This document shows positions 34,711 to 42,692 of a stretch of 64,000 nt of DNA, in pieces. The DNA lies in NCBI GenBank assembly GCA_964479465.1, contig CAYZMG010000001.1, positions 108,112-172,111 of the forward strand, written 5' to 3'. The position numbers were made by a program, and so were the translations under genes. Source of the DNA: CADCTB01 sp964479465. Lineage in GTDB: Bacteria; Actinomycetota; Acidimicrobiia; Acidimicrobiales; AC-14. The notes beneath the pieces were generated by a model, which saw only the letters and a list, made by a program, of their open reading frames with translations, searched no databases and had not been told where the DNA came from. Every line of letters begins with the position of its first letter. Within the stretch, counting starts at the first letter, position 1.

Positions 34711-36003
34711 GTGATTTTCAGCAACCGACTCGAGTCGGAGGTCAGGTCGTACTGTCGTTCCTGGCCCGCAACATTCAGCCGCGCCGAAGGCTCCCTTCTC
34801 TACGACGACGAGGGGGTTGAGTACGTCGACTTCTTCAGCGGCGCCGGCGCGCTCAACTACGGCCACAACCACCCGCGGCTCAAGGCCGCCCTGATCGATT
34901 ACATCGCCGGAGACGGGGTGACTCACAGCCTCGACATGGCGACGGAGGCGAAGGAGGCGTTTCTCGAGCGGTTCGAGACGGTGATCCTTCGGCCCCGCGG
35001 GCTCGACTACAAGGTGCAGTTCCCTGGGCCGGCGGGGACCACGGCGGTCGAGGCTGCGCTCAAGCTCGCCCGCAAGGTCACCGGGCGCCAGCGGGTGGTG
35101 GCCTTCACCAACTCCTTCCACGGAATGACGCTCGGCTCCCTGTCGATCACGGGGAACTCGATGAAGCGCGACGGCGCCGGTCTCATGCTCAGCGCCGGCG
35201 CCAGCATGCCCTTCGACGGGTACCTGGGGGAGGACCTCGACACGACCCAGGTGATCGAGGCGTACCTCCAGGACAGCGGAAGCGGGCTCGACCACCCCGC
35301 CGCCGTCGTCGTCGAGACGGTCCAGGCCGAAGGTGGGATCAACGTGGCCAGCCACGACTGGCTGCGGCGGCTGGCAGATGTGTGCCGCCGCCACGAGGTG
35401 CTCCTCGTCGTCGATGATGTCCAGATGGGCTGCGGACGTGCCGGCCCGTTCTTCAGTTTCGAGCCGGCGGGGATCATTCCGGACATCGTCTGCCTCTCGA
35501 AGTCGTTGTCGGGCTACGGCCTGCCTTTCGCCCTCACGCTCTTCCGGCCCGGGCTCGACGTGTGGGAGCCCGGGGAGCACAACGGCACCTTCCGGGGCCT
35601 CAACCCGGCGTTCGTCACTGCTACGGAGGCCCTGAGTTTCTGGGAGGACGACCGGCTCTCCAGGTCTGTCGCCAGTAAGGGCGCACGGGTGTCCGCGGTG
35701 CTCGAAGCCCTCCGGACGGCGTACCCGGAGCTGGAAGGGACCGAGCGCGGTCGTGGCTTGATCCACGGCCTGGCGTGTGCCGACGCCGGCGTCGTCGAGG
35801 GGGTCGTGACTGCCGCCTTCGAACGAGGGCTCATAATGGAGACGTCGGGATGTGAGAGCAATGTGCTCAAGGTCCTGCCTGCCCTCAACATCGACGAGGA
35901 TCACCTCGAGCGGGGGCTGCTGATCCTCGACGAGGCCATCGCCGCGGCTCTCCACGTGGAGCGAAGGTTGGCGCCGGGCGATGTTTCGGAGGTAGTGGCA
36001 TGA
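34711..36003 (+). CDS. ectB: Diaminobutyrate-2-oxoglutarate aminotransferase
   Basis: A 430-aa class-III PLP aminotransferase making L-2,4-diaminobutyrate from aspartate semialdehyde, the first committed ectoine step. It shows G-A-L-N-Y-G-H-N-H-P near residue 47, F-P-G-P-A-G-T-T-A-V-E-A-A (PLP phosphate region), V-V-D-D-V-Q-M-G-C-G-R and the PLP lysine in S-K-S-L-S-G-Y-G. GTG 34711 begins I-F-S-N-R-L-E-S-E-V-R-S-Y, the usual EctB start; AAGGAG lies 12 bases upstream. It overlaps ectC by 4 bp. Confidence 0.96.
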   Translation: MIFSNRLESEVRSYCRSWPATFSRAEGSLLYDDEGVEYVDFFSGAGALNYGHNHPRLKAALIDYIAGDGVTHSLDMATEAKEAFLERFETVILRPRGLDYKVQFPGPAGTTAVEAALKLARKVTGRQRVVAFTNSFHGMTLGSLSITGNSMKRDGAGLMLSAGASMPFDGYLGEDLDTTQVIEAYLQDSGSGLDHPAAVVVETVQAEGGINVASHDWLRRLADVCRRHEVLLVVDDVQMGCGRAGPFFSFEPAGIIPDIVCLSKSLSGYGLPFALTLFRPGLDVWEPGEHNGTFRGLNPAFVTATEALSFWEDDRLSRSVASKGARVSAVLEALRTAYPELEGTERGRGLIHGLACADAGVVEGVVTAAFERGLIMETSGCESNVLKVLPALNIDEDHLERGLLILDEAIAAALHVERRLAPGDVSEVVA

Positions 36004-36410
36004 TCCTGCGCCACCTCGACGAGATCGCCGGCACCGAGCGCGACGTGCGTGCGGCGACGTTTCGCAGCCGGCGCCTCCTCCTGGCCGGCGACGGTATCGG
36101 CTTCTCGTTTCACGACACGCTTCTCCACGCCGGCACGACGACCTCGATGTGGTACCGCCACCACGTCGAGGCGGTGTACTGCATCGAGGGGGAAGGGCTG
36201 CTTACCAACCGGGAGACCGGCGATTCCCACCGGGTCGGGCCCGGGACGCTCTACTGCCTGGACGGACACGAGCGACATGAGCTGCGCGCCGACACGAATC
36301 TTCGGATGATATGCGTGTTCAGCCCGCCCCTCACCGGCGGGGAGGTCCACGAGGACGACGGCTCCTACCCCCTTCTGACCACACCGCCGGCAGCGGAGGC
36401 CAGGGCATGA
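36000..36410 (+). CDS. ectC: L-ectoine synthase
   Basis: A 136-aa cupin that closes the ring of N-gamma-acetyl-diaminobutyrate to ectoine. It has the typical start M-I-L-R-H-L-D-E-I, M-W-Y-R-H-H-V-E-A-V-Y-C-I-E-G, the Y-C-L-D-G-H-E-R-H strand and the C-terminal C-V-F-S-P-P-L-T-G-G-E-V-H. Length fits EctC. ATGA overlaps on both sides show translational coupling with ectB and ectD. Confidence 0.97.
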   Translation: MILRHLDEIAGTERDVRAATFRSRRLLLAGDGIGFSFHDTLLHAGTTTSMWYRHHVEAVYCIEGEGLLTNRETGDSHRVGPGTLYCLDGHERHELRADTNLRMICVFSPPLTGGEVHEDDGSYPLLTTPPAAEARA

Positions 36411-37303
36411 CAATGACGAACACGACCGATCGCTACCCGTCGCGGGTCGGGTCCCGGCCTGCGCTCCTCGACCGCCAGGATCCGGTTGTCTGGGGCGGGA
36501 CCGAGGGAGGGCCGCTCGACCATGGGCAGCTTGACCGCTTCGACCGTGACGGCCTACTCCTGATGGACAGCCTGTTCGACGCTGCCGAGGTCGAGCAGTT
36601 CCTCGCGGCGGCCGAGGGCATCGCCCGGCGCCCCGACGTGCGGCAGTCCGAGCGCACGATCATCGAGCCGAAGAGTGAACGGGTGCGGTCCGTGTTCGAG
36701 GTCCACCGCCTCGAGGACACCATGCGCCGGCTGGCCGGAGACGAGCGGCTCGCCGGCGCCGCCCGACAGATCCTCGGTAGCGACGTCTATCTGCACCAGA
36801 GCCGGGTGAACTTCAAGCCGGCGATCCACGGGCAGGGCTTCTTCTGGCACTCCGACTTCGAGACCTGGCACACCGAGGATGGCATGCCCCGCATGCGGGC
36901 GATCAGCTTCTCCGTCGCCCTCACCCGGAACCTTCCGCACAACGGTCCCCTGCTCGTGATCCCGGGGTCGCACCGCACCTTCGTCAGCTGCGTGGGCGAG
37001 ACGCCGGATGACAACTACAAGGAATCCCTACGCGCCCAGGAGATCGGTACCCCGGACAGTGACAGTCTCCGGGTTCTCTCGGAGCGGGCCGGTGGTGAGC
37101 TGGCGGCGCAGATCGGTCCGGCCGGATCTGTCGTCGCCTTCGACTGCAACGCCATGCACGGGTCCAACAGCAACATCACCACGTACCCGAGGAGCAACGT
37201 GTTCTTCGTCTACAACAGCGTCGAGAACACTCTCGTCGACCCGTTCTCGGCCGCGAGGCCACGCCCCGACTTCATCGCGGCACGAGATTTCACTCCCATC
37301 TGA
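36407..37303 (+). CDS. ectD: Ectoine 5-hydroxylase
   Basis: A 298-aa Fe(II)/2-oxoglutarate dioxygenase turning ectoine into 5-hydroxyectoine. It contains the EctD signature F-F-W-H-S-D-F-E-T-W-H-T-E-D-G-M-P (iron ligands His and Asp), the distal His in N-A-M-H-G-S-N-S-N and the following Y-P-R-S-N-V. ATG 36407 overlaps the ectC stop. Together ectABCD covers the whole route from aspartate semialdehyde to hydroxyectoine; a dedicated aspartokinase (ask_ect) is not present. Confidence 0.97.
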   Translation: MTMTNTTDRYPSRVGSRPALLDRQDPVVWGGTEGGPLDHGQLDRFDRDGLLLMDSLFDAAEVEQFLAAAEGIARRPDVRQSERTIIEPKSERVRSVFEVHRLEDTMRRLAGDERLAGAARQILGSDVYLHQSRVNFKPAIHGQGFFWHSDFETWHTEDGMPRMRAISFSVALTRNLPHNGPLLVIPGSHRTFVSCVGETPDDNYKESLRAQEIGTPDSDSLRVLSERAGGELAAQIGPAGSVVAFDCNAMHGSNSNITTYPRSNVFFVYNSVENTLVDPFSAARPRPDFIAARDFTPI

Positions 37304-37331
37304 GCGGTAGCGTGCAGCAGGCCTCTCCAGT

Positions 37332-37677
37332 GGCGGCAATTGGGAGGCGATCCCGCATGAGCCGACCGGTGGGGCGGGCACCAAGTGGGGTGGCACCCAT
37401 CAGGAAATCATCGGCTACGGGGATCTCGTCCAGCCCCGGCCCAAGGGCCCGCCGGTCGACTGGTTCGTGATCGGGGCTGGCCCGCCACTTCAGCCTCTAC
37501 GTCAATGCCGTCGAGGACGGCCGGAACCTCGGCCGTCAGTATGCCGACCGCCTCGGCAAGGTCAAGGTCGGGTCCGCCAGCATCACCTTTCGGGGCCTTG
37601 AGGACATCGACTTCGACACCCTTCGCCTGCTCGCGGCCCACGCCCACCGCGTCATACTGGATCGATGCGTCAGGTGA
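37332..37677 (+). pseudogene. Frameshifted, N-truncated DUF1801-like gene
   Basis: One plus frame from about 37332 reads N-W-E-A-I-P-H-E-P-T-G-G-A-G-T-K-W-G-G-T...D-W-F-V-I-G-A-G; at about 37480 the text continues in another frame as A-R-H-F-S-L-Y-V-N-A-V-E-D and ends L-G-K-V-K-V-G-S-A-S-I-T-F-R-G-L-E-D-I-D-F-D. Joined, this matches the DUF1801/YdhG pattern, whose C-terminus has the K-I-G-K-S-C-I-R-F type strand. No start codon precedes the first part. It is a decayed gene, or less likely a sequencing error in an already truncated gene. Confidence 0.55.
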
Positions 37678-37943
37678 TCCGCCTGCCCGTGCCGAAAGTC
37701 CGCCCGGAAGTCGAGGCGCGCCGCAAGGCCGGTGCCGACATCTTGCGGCCCTACCGAGGGCGCTATGTGGGTCAGAAGGACGAGCGAGTTCTGATCGACG
37801 CTGACAACCCGTACGACGTTGTGAACTGGCTAGGCGAGCACGGGATCGACGGAGCGACGGTGTTCCGCGTGCCCCTCGACCCGACGGTCGACATCCTCAC
37901 AGCGGTATGGCCGGCCGGCCTTCCGACTGCTGGGGAGCGATGA
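37665..37943 (+). CDS. Small DUF5678-like protein
   Basis: A 92-aa protein. The core Y-R-G-R-Y-V-G-Q-K-D-E-R-V-L-I-D-A-D, then V-V-N-W-L-G-E-H-G and V-F-R-V-P-L, resembles the short DUF5678-type pattern (YxGxWVA, a helix, a final VP strand). It starts inside the end of the decayed DUF1801-like gene and overlaps the next small gene by 4 bp. Function unknown; such genes often sit in small two-gene cassettes. Confidence 0.5.
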   Translation: MRQVIRLPVPKVRPEVEARRKAGADILRPYRGRYVGQKDERVLIDADNPYDVVNWLGEHGIDGATVFRVPLDPTVDILTAVWPAGLPTAGER

Positions 37944-38122
37944 GCGAGCCGGAAACGACCGCGGCGAGCGCTCGCCGGGAGTGGTACTGGCGAGTGATCC
38001 AGGCCGATCCCGAGCGCAAGCAACGGCTCGAACGCAACGTCGAACTCGCCCGAACCGACCCTGGTGTACCCGACGACATGGATGAGATCGCTCGGCTGCT
38101 CGGCGAAGACTTGGCACAGTAG
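37940..38122 (+). CDS. 60-aa hypothetical protein (possible antitoxin)
   Basis: A 60-aa charged helical protein: A-R-R-E-W-Y-W-R-V-I-Q-A-D-P-E-R-K-Q-R-L, ending M-D-E-I-A-R-L-L-G-E-D-L-A-Q. GGGGAGCG precedes ATG 37940, which overlaps the previous stop. It is followed by a frameshifted basic ORF in the arrangement of a toxin-antitoxin pair. Antitoxin role is inference from size and position only. Confidence 0.45.
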   Translation: MSEPETTAASARREWYWRVIQADPERKQRLERNVELARTDPGVPDDMDEIARLLGEDLAQ

Positions 38123-38131
38123 TCCTGCACC

Positions 38132-38432
38132 TTGCCCGCCGAGTGGGAGCTTCGTGGCTTCGGCCCGTGCATCGTCGGACTGGATCGCCACCCAACCCCA
38201 GAGCGAGTGGCGCAAGCCGGTCAATCGATGGGTTCGTGGCCTCCGTTCTGACCCCTTCGGGGGAGCCGAACGCGAGTCAGCTCTCGACCGGCCGGGCTGG
38301 TCCGGCTGGTTCGCTGAGATACCGGGTGCGGGCAACACCCTGGTGGCCGTAGTCGCGTACTACCGGATCAGCGAGGTCGAGCCCGTCATTCGCTGCCTCG
38401 CCATTGAGTCCCTTCCTCGGAACAGAGGCTGA
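38132..38432 (+). pseudogene. Frameshifted small basic gene (RelE-like toxin candidate)
   Basis: From TTG 38132 the frame reads L-P-A-E-W-E-L-R-G-F-G-P; after about 38170 the protein-like text moves to a second frame as S-D-W-I-A-T-Q-P, W-R-K-P-V-N-R-W-V-R-G-L-R-S-D-P-F-G-G-A, G-W-F-A-E-I-P-G and V-A-V-V-A-Y-Y-R-I, ending V-I-R-C-L-A-I. Joined it is about 100 aa with a WE...W...W...DP layout and a late strand like small RelE/ParE-type toxins. The similarity is weak; the frameshift is clear. Confidence 0.4.
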
Positions 38433-38481
38433 GGACGATCGCGTCCGCTCCTTCGACCGGCTTCACGAGGCGCGCCGAGCG

Positions 38482-39496
38482 TCAATCTTGGTCCTCCTCG
38501 GCCGGCGGAGGTTCGGTTACCTCCGAGAGCGCGTCGTCGAAGATGCGGCCGAGGAGGTCGGCGGCCTCGCGGTCGGCCTCGGGGAGGAAGTGTGAGTAGA
38601 CGTTCAATGTCGTGGATGCGTTGCGGTGGCCGAGACGGCCGGCGACGGTACGGACGTCGACGCCCTCCGACAGCAGCCTGGTGGCGACGTAATGGCGGAG
38701 GTCGTGCATGCGCACGCCCTTGATCCCGGCCTTGCGGCACAAGCGGGCGAAGGCCCGGCTGACCGAGTCGGGGTACCAGCACTCAGAGCCGTCGACCTCG
38801 TTGCTGAACACGAAGGCCCGGCAGTCCAGATCGTGCTCACACAGCCGGGCGCGCTCCTCAGCCCGGGCACGGTGTGCGGTCATGGCCGCCACCGTGGTCC
38901 GGTCGAGGGACACCCGGCGAGCGGCGTGGGTCTTGGTGTCCTTCTCCACCAGCCCGTCGTTGCCGAGGACGATCCCTCGCGAGATCCACACGGTCCGTTT
39001 GTCGAGGTCGAGGTCGGGCCACCGCAGCGCGATCAGTTCGCTGCGACGGGCCCCGGTGGCGGCGGCCAGGAGGGCGCGGTGGAGGATGCCGTGGGCCCGA
39101 CGGATCGTTGCCGGCGCCAGCGGGCGGCCGGCGCGCCCGCCCTTCTCCCGCAGGCCACGGTAGAAGCGGTCGATGTCGGCGGCGCCGAGCTTGGACAGGG
39201 GCACGTTGCCGAGGAACGGGCGCAGGTTGCGGTTCCTAACGCCCGCGTTTCCCGGGCGCCCTTGGGCGAGTAGCCCGGGCCGGCCAGCGCGAACCACTCC
39301 TCCAGCAGCTCGCCGACGGTGGCGTTGGTGTGGTTGTGCGCCCCCCGGTCGTTGTCGGCCAACATGGCGGTGAGCGCCCGTGGGCCTCCCGACACTTGCC
39401 GCCGCGGACGGTCTTGGTGACCCAGCGCTTGCGGCCGCTCACGACGTCGCGACCGGCGTAGACCCGCAGCTCCCAGGAGCTGCCCCGCTGCCGCAC
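38482..39496 (-). pseudogene. Decayed tyrosine-type site-specific integrase
   Basis: Three minus frames in series carry one phage-type integrase. The N-terminal beta domain (W-E-L-R-V-Y-A-G-R-D-V-V-S-G) ends near 39395; the SAM-like part (A-T-V-G-E-L-L-E-E-W-F-A-L-A) is in a second frame; the rest is in a third. There the text jumps from I-R-R-A-H-G-I-L-H-R-A-L-L straight to A-A-A-T-G-A-R-R-S-E-L, dropping about 60 residues usual between these points. Catalytic motifs remain: R in G-A-R-R-S-E, H-D-L-R-H, L-G-H-R-N and Y in N-V-Y-S-H-F. It starts about 37 bp past the tRNA-Glu 3' end, a typical integration site. Confidence 0.75.
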
Positions 39497-39532
39497 CGCA
39501 GGCCAGACCTGCTCTGAACTGCGGTTTTCCGG

Positions 39533-39605
39533 CGCCCCCAACGGGATTCGAACCCGTGCTGCCGCCTTGAAAGAGCGGTGTCCTGGGCCGCTAGACGATG
39601 GGGGC
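39533..39605 (-). tRNA. tRNA-Glu (anticodon TTC)
   Basis: A 73-base cloverleaf on the minus strand. Acceptor stem GCCCCCA/TGGGGGC with discriminator G, anticodon stem CCGCT/GGCGG around loop CTTTCAA (anticodon TTC), and T-arm with GGTTCGAATCC. CCA is not encoded. The 3' end faces the decayed integrase. Confidence 0.95.
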
Positions 39606-39622
39606 CGGTCCCTGCGGGACCC

Positions 39623-40861
39623 TCATCGTAGCTGCCACTCGGTGCCCTCGGCGGTGTCGCGCACTTCGACGCCGGCGGCGAGCAGGCGATCCCGCACGCT
39701 GTCGGCGTCGGCCCAGCGGCCGCCGGCGCGGGCCTGGCGGCGGGCGTCGAGCAGGGCGTCGACGAGAGGGCCCACCGCCTCCCGGGGGTCACGCAGGCCG
39801 ACCTCGGCCGCTTCGCCCAGGCGGACGATCATCGCCCTGAGGCCCGCCCGGCCGCGATCCATCAGGTCGGACTGCGTCGTGTCGTTCGACCAGTCGCACA
39901 GCAGGTCGTCGAGCTCGAGGGCGACCTTGACCGCCGCCGGCGCATCGCCGGCCCCCAGCGCGGCGTCGAAGGCCTGCTCGAATCGGGCGATGTCGGCGAT
40001 AAGCGGATCGGTGCCGGCGCCACCCGCCGCAGCCGGCGTGACAACGACAGCCGGCGCCGGCTCGCCCGGCGCCGCACCCGCCAGCTCGGCGATGGGCAGC
40101 GTGGTGCCCGTCGCCAGCGCGGTCATGCGCCCCCGCCGGCGCACGGTCACCGCGCCCAGACCGGCCACCGTGGCTGTCCCGGCGTCGAGATCCAGGATGC
40201 ACGCCGTGTGCTCATCGACGCCCAGGATGAACACGTCGTCGGGGAGCATGGCCTCGAGGAGGGTGAGCCGGCGCTCGCCCATGTAGCAGTAGCGGGTGTC
40301 GTGGTTGCCGCCCTCGGCGTTGTTGAAGTGGGGGACGACGACCGCCGGCACGCCGGCCTCGGCCAAGAGGTCCATGCCTTCCAGCCACCGCACCCGGTCG
40401 CCCACCTTGTAGATCTCATAGACCGGCAGGGCGAACGGCCCGAGGGTGCAGGCCGCGGCGCTGGCGAAGGTGACGCAGCCGCCGGCGCGCAGCTTCTGGT
40501 TCAGCACCGCCGGCACCTGGCTCCCCGACCACTGGGCCAAGGCGTACGACGGGCTCCCGGGGCCGGCGAACACGTACACCGCCTCGCGCAGCCGGGCCAG
40601 GGTGGTCTCGTACGCCAGCGGGTCGGCCCCCTCGGCGTCGCGGAACGACGCCACCACGAGCTCGCGCTGCACGCTGCCTTTGAAATAGGCCAGGGCCTTG
40701 GACGAGATGTCGTCGGCGTTCTCCTGGAAGCCGAACGGGGTGTCGAGCATGACAGCCGTCCCCGGGCCGACCCGGTCGAGCAGGTCCCGGTGGACCTTGC
40801 TCATCGTCGGGCTGGTCTCGCCGGAGCCCATGATGACCAGCAGCCGTGCCATCGTCGTCAT
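39623..40861 (-). CDS. Peptidase-S51-like (cyanophycinase fold) protein fused to a CysRS-type tail
   Basis: A 412-aa two-domain protein. The first 260 residues resemble S51/class-I glutamine-amidotransferase-like proteins: M-A-R-L-L-V-I-M-G-S-G-E-T, F-A-G-P-G-S-P-S-Y, G-C-V-T-F-A-S-A-A-A and G-V-D-E-H-T-A-C. The last 110 residues match the C-terminal helical region of cysteinyl-tRNA synthetase, ending A-D-S-V-R-D-R-L-L-A-A-G-V-E-V-R-D-T-A-E-G-T-E-W. An Ala/Pro/Gly linker joins them. ATG 40861 follows GGAG. The catalytic Ser of S51 is not certain. It lies 17 bp upstream of the tRNA-Glu gene on the same strand. Confidence 0.75.
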   Translation of the reverse strand: MTTMARLLVIMGSGETSPTMSKVHRDLLDRVGPGTAVMLDTPFGFQENADDISSKALAYFKGSVQRELVVASFRDAEGADPLAYETTLARLREAVYVFAGPGSPSYALAQWSGSQVPAVLNQKLRAGGCVTFASAAACTLGPFALPVYEIYKVGDRVRWLEGMDLLAEAGVPAVVVPHFNNAEGGNHDTRYCYMGERRLTLLEAMLPDDVFILGVDEHTACILDLDAGTATVAGLGAVTVRRRGRMTALATGTTLPIAELAGAAPGEPAPAVVVTPAAAGGAGTDPLIADIARFEQAFDAALGAGDAPAAVKVALELDDLLCDWSNDTTQSDLMDRGRAGLRAMIVRLGEAAEVGLRDPREAVGPLVDALLDARRQARAGGRWADADSVRDRLLAAGVEVRDTAEGTEWQLR

Positions 40862-40882
40862 CTTAGACCGCTCCATGCATTT

Positions 40883-41695
40883 TTAGAAACTTGCATGCAG
40901 GAGGTCGGCGAGCTCGACCGGGTGCTGGGCGTGGAGGTCGTGGTCGCCGGGCGAGAACCACTCGACCCGGACCTGCCCGGCCAGCTCTTCGGCGATGCCC
41001 CGCTTCTGCTGCGCCCACTCGTCGCCCGTGTCGGCCATCACCAGGAGTACGGGGACGTCGAGCTTCGGGATGACGATCGACGGCCTGTGCTCCCACAGCG
41101 ACCGGAGGATGCGCAAGTGGTTGTCGAGGCTCAACCAGGGGCGGACCGTGCCGTCGGGCCGGTGCTCGAAGTTGGCCATGCTGGCCTCGATCGCCCAGTC
41201 CGACCACGAGGGATGGGCATGGCGCATCCAGCCCTCGATCCTCGCCGCCGGCGTCCCGACCAGCGGCGGGGGCGCCAATGCGACCTTGCAGCGCTCCCAC
41301 TCCGGGAACTGGCGGGCCAGCTCCAGGGCGCCACCGTCGATCCCCGCCACCCCGGCCACCCGCTCGGGTGCGCGGGCGGCCAGGTCGACCACGATGTTCC
41401 CGCCCGTCGACTGGCCAGCCAGCACCGCGGCGTCGAACCCAACCGCGTCGAGCACCCGGAGCAGGTCGGAGCCCATGGTGGCGAAGTCGTAGCCGTGGTC
41501 GGGCTTGTCGCTGCGGCCGTGACCCCGGAGGTCGACGGTGGCGACGGGATGGCCCAGCTCGTGCAGGCGCGCCGCCGAGCCCTGCCACAGGCGACGGTTC
41601 GAGGACAGCCCGTGGACCAGCAGGAACCCGACGCCGGCGCCGCCGGCCCGGATGTCGCACTCGAGCGCCACCCCCTCGTCGACCTGGACCCTCAT
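40883..41695 (-). CDS. Alpha/beta-fold hydrolase
   Basis: A 270-aa hydrolase: oxyanion region L-V-H-G-L-S-S-N, the D-L-R-G-H-G-R-S-D strand, nucleophile elbow A-G-Q-S-T-G-G-N, and a late G-D-H-D-L-H-A-Q-H-P carrying the catalytic His. Substrate unknown. Its ATG overlaps the stop of the metallophosphoesterase gene upstream, so the two are co-translated. Confidence 0.9.
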   Translation of the reverse strand: MRVQVDEGVALECDIRAGGAGVGFLLVHGLSSNRRLWQGSAARLHELGHPVATVDLRGHGRSDKPDHGYDFATMGSDLLRVLDAVGFDAAVLAGQSTGGNIVVDLAARAPERVAGVAGIDGGALELARQFPEWERCKVALAPPPLVGTPAARIEGWMRHAHPSWSDWAIEASMANFEHRPDGTVRPWLSLDNHLRILRSLWEHRPSIVIPKLDVPVLLVMADTGDEWAQQKRGIAEELAGQVRVEWFSPGDHDLHAQHPVELADLLHASF

Positions 41696-42648
41696 CGGGG
41701 CGGCACCGGATGGGGGACGACGTTGGCGGCGACGATCCCGGGGGTGACGATGAACAGCTCGGGGCCGGCGGGGTCGACGGTGACCCGGCTCCAGTGGACC
41801 TCGCGCTCGCCGAAGTTCTCCAGGCGGGTGACGTTCTCGATCGGCCTGCCGCTACCGGAGCTGACCAGGGCCTTGTCGACCCGGAAGAGGTGGGTGTCCC
41901 CGTGGACGAGGAGGACGGGCTTGCCGTACAGGATCGCCTCCCGCTCGATGTTGCGCAGGAACGGGGTGTGGACGTTGTGCACACCCACCCGGTACAGGTC
42001 GAAGTTCGGGTCGGCCTGGAAGAAAACGACGATCCCCCGGCTGGCGGCCGCCGCTTCGAACCCGGCCCGGACCCACGCCGCGCCGGCGTCGGAGCGTGCC
42101 GCAGCTTCGGCGTCGCCCTCCGGGCTGCGACCGGTCCCGTTGCTGCTCCCGACCTGGTGGACGGCGACGAAGGTGACGTCGCTGACGGAGACCCGGGAGT
42201 TCTCGGGGTACTCGGCGCTCTGGCGGGTGACGGTGAGGGTGCGCCGGCCGAGGGACTGGTCGGTGGGGAAGAACAGCCGCCTGACCCGCCCGAGTCGCTC
42301 CAGCGGGTCGGCGCCGGCCCCCTCGCAGTCGGTCCACTCGTTGTCGCCCGGCGTGTACACGACCGGCATGGCGAAGCGGCCGAGGGCGGCAAGGCTGGTG
42401 TTCAGGGCCGCGTCGGTGCAGGCCACGTTGGAGATGTCGCCCACGTGCAGGACCAGCGCCGGCGCCTCGGCGTTGATGGCGTCGATCAGGCGGTCGAACT
42501 TGGGAACGTCCTCGGGCGTGTAGGGGTAATCGCCGATGACCGCGAACTGGAAGCGGTCGCCGGCGGAGGCCGGCGCCCCGGCGCCGCCGGACGAGCACGC
42601 GGCGAGAGCGAGCGCCGCCACCAGCCCGAGCACCACCCGCATCCGCAT
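41692..42648 (-). CDS. Secreted calcineurin-like metallophosphoesterase lipoprotein
   Basis: A 318-aa protein. The signal peptide ends in lipobox A-L-A-A-C (Cys18) followed by a Gly/Ser linker. Metallophosphoesterase motifs: F-A-V-I-G-D-Y-P-Y, L-H-V-G-D-I-S, G-D-N-E-W, V-H-G-D-T-H-L. ATG 42648 gives the cleanest signal peptide. It is anchored outside the membrane and hydrolyses an unknown phosphoester. It diverges from plsY across 44 bp. Confidence 0.85.
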   Translation of the reverse strand: MRMRVVLGLVAALALAACSSGGAGAPASAGDRFQFAVIGDYPYTPEDVPKFDRLIDAINAEAPALVLHVGDISNVACTDAALNTSLAALGRFAMPVVYTPGDNEWTDCEGAGADPLERLGRVRRLFFPTDQSLGRRTLTVTRQSAEYPENSRVSVSDVTFVAVHQVGSSNGTGRSPEGDAEAAARSDAGAAWVRAGFEAAAASRGIVVFFQADPNFDLYRVGVHNVHTPFLRNIEREAILYGKPVLLVHGDTHLFRVDKALVSSGSGRPIENVTRLENFGEREVHWSRVTVDPAGPELFIVTPGIVAANVVPHPVPPR

Positions 42649-42692
42649 GACCCGAAGGTAGGCCACGCCGGCCGGCATCTACGCTCGGGGGG

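Noticed and set aside
34540..35955. A 471-codon minus-strand open frame
   Set aside because: Mirror of ectA and ectB codons; ectB is unmistakable on the plus strand.
40208..42523. A 771-codon plus-strand open frame
   Set aside because: It is antisense to the S51 fusion, hydrolase and phosphoesterase genes, which have clear motifs; long empty frames are expected at this GC content.
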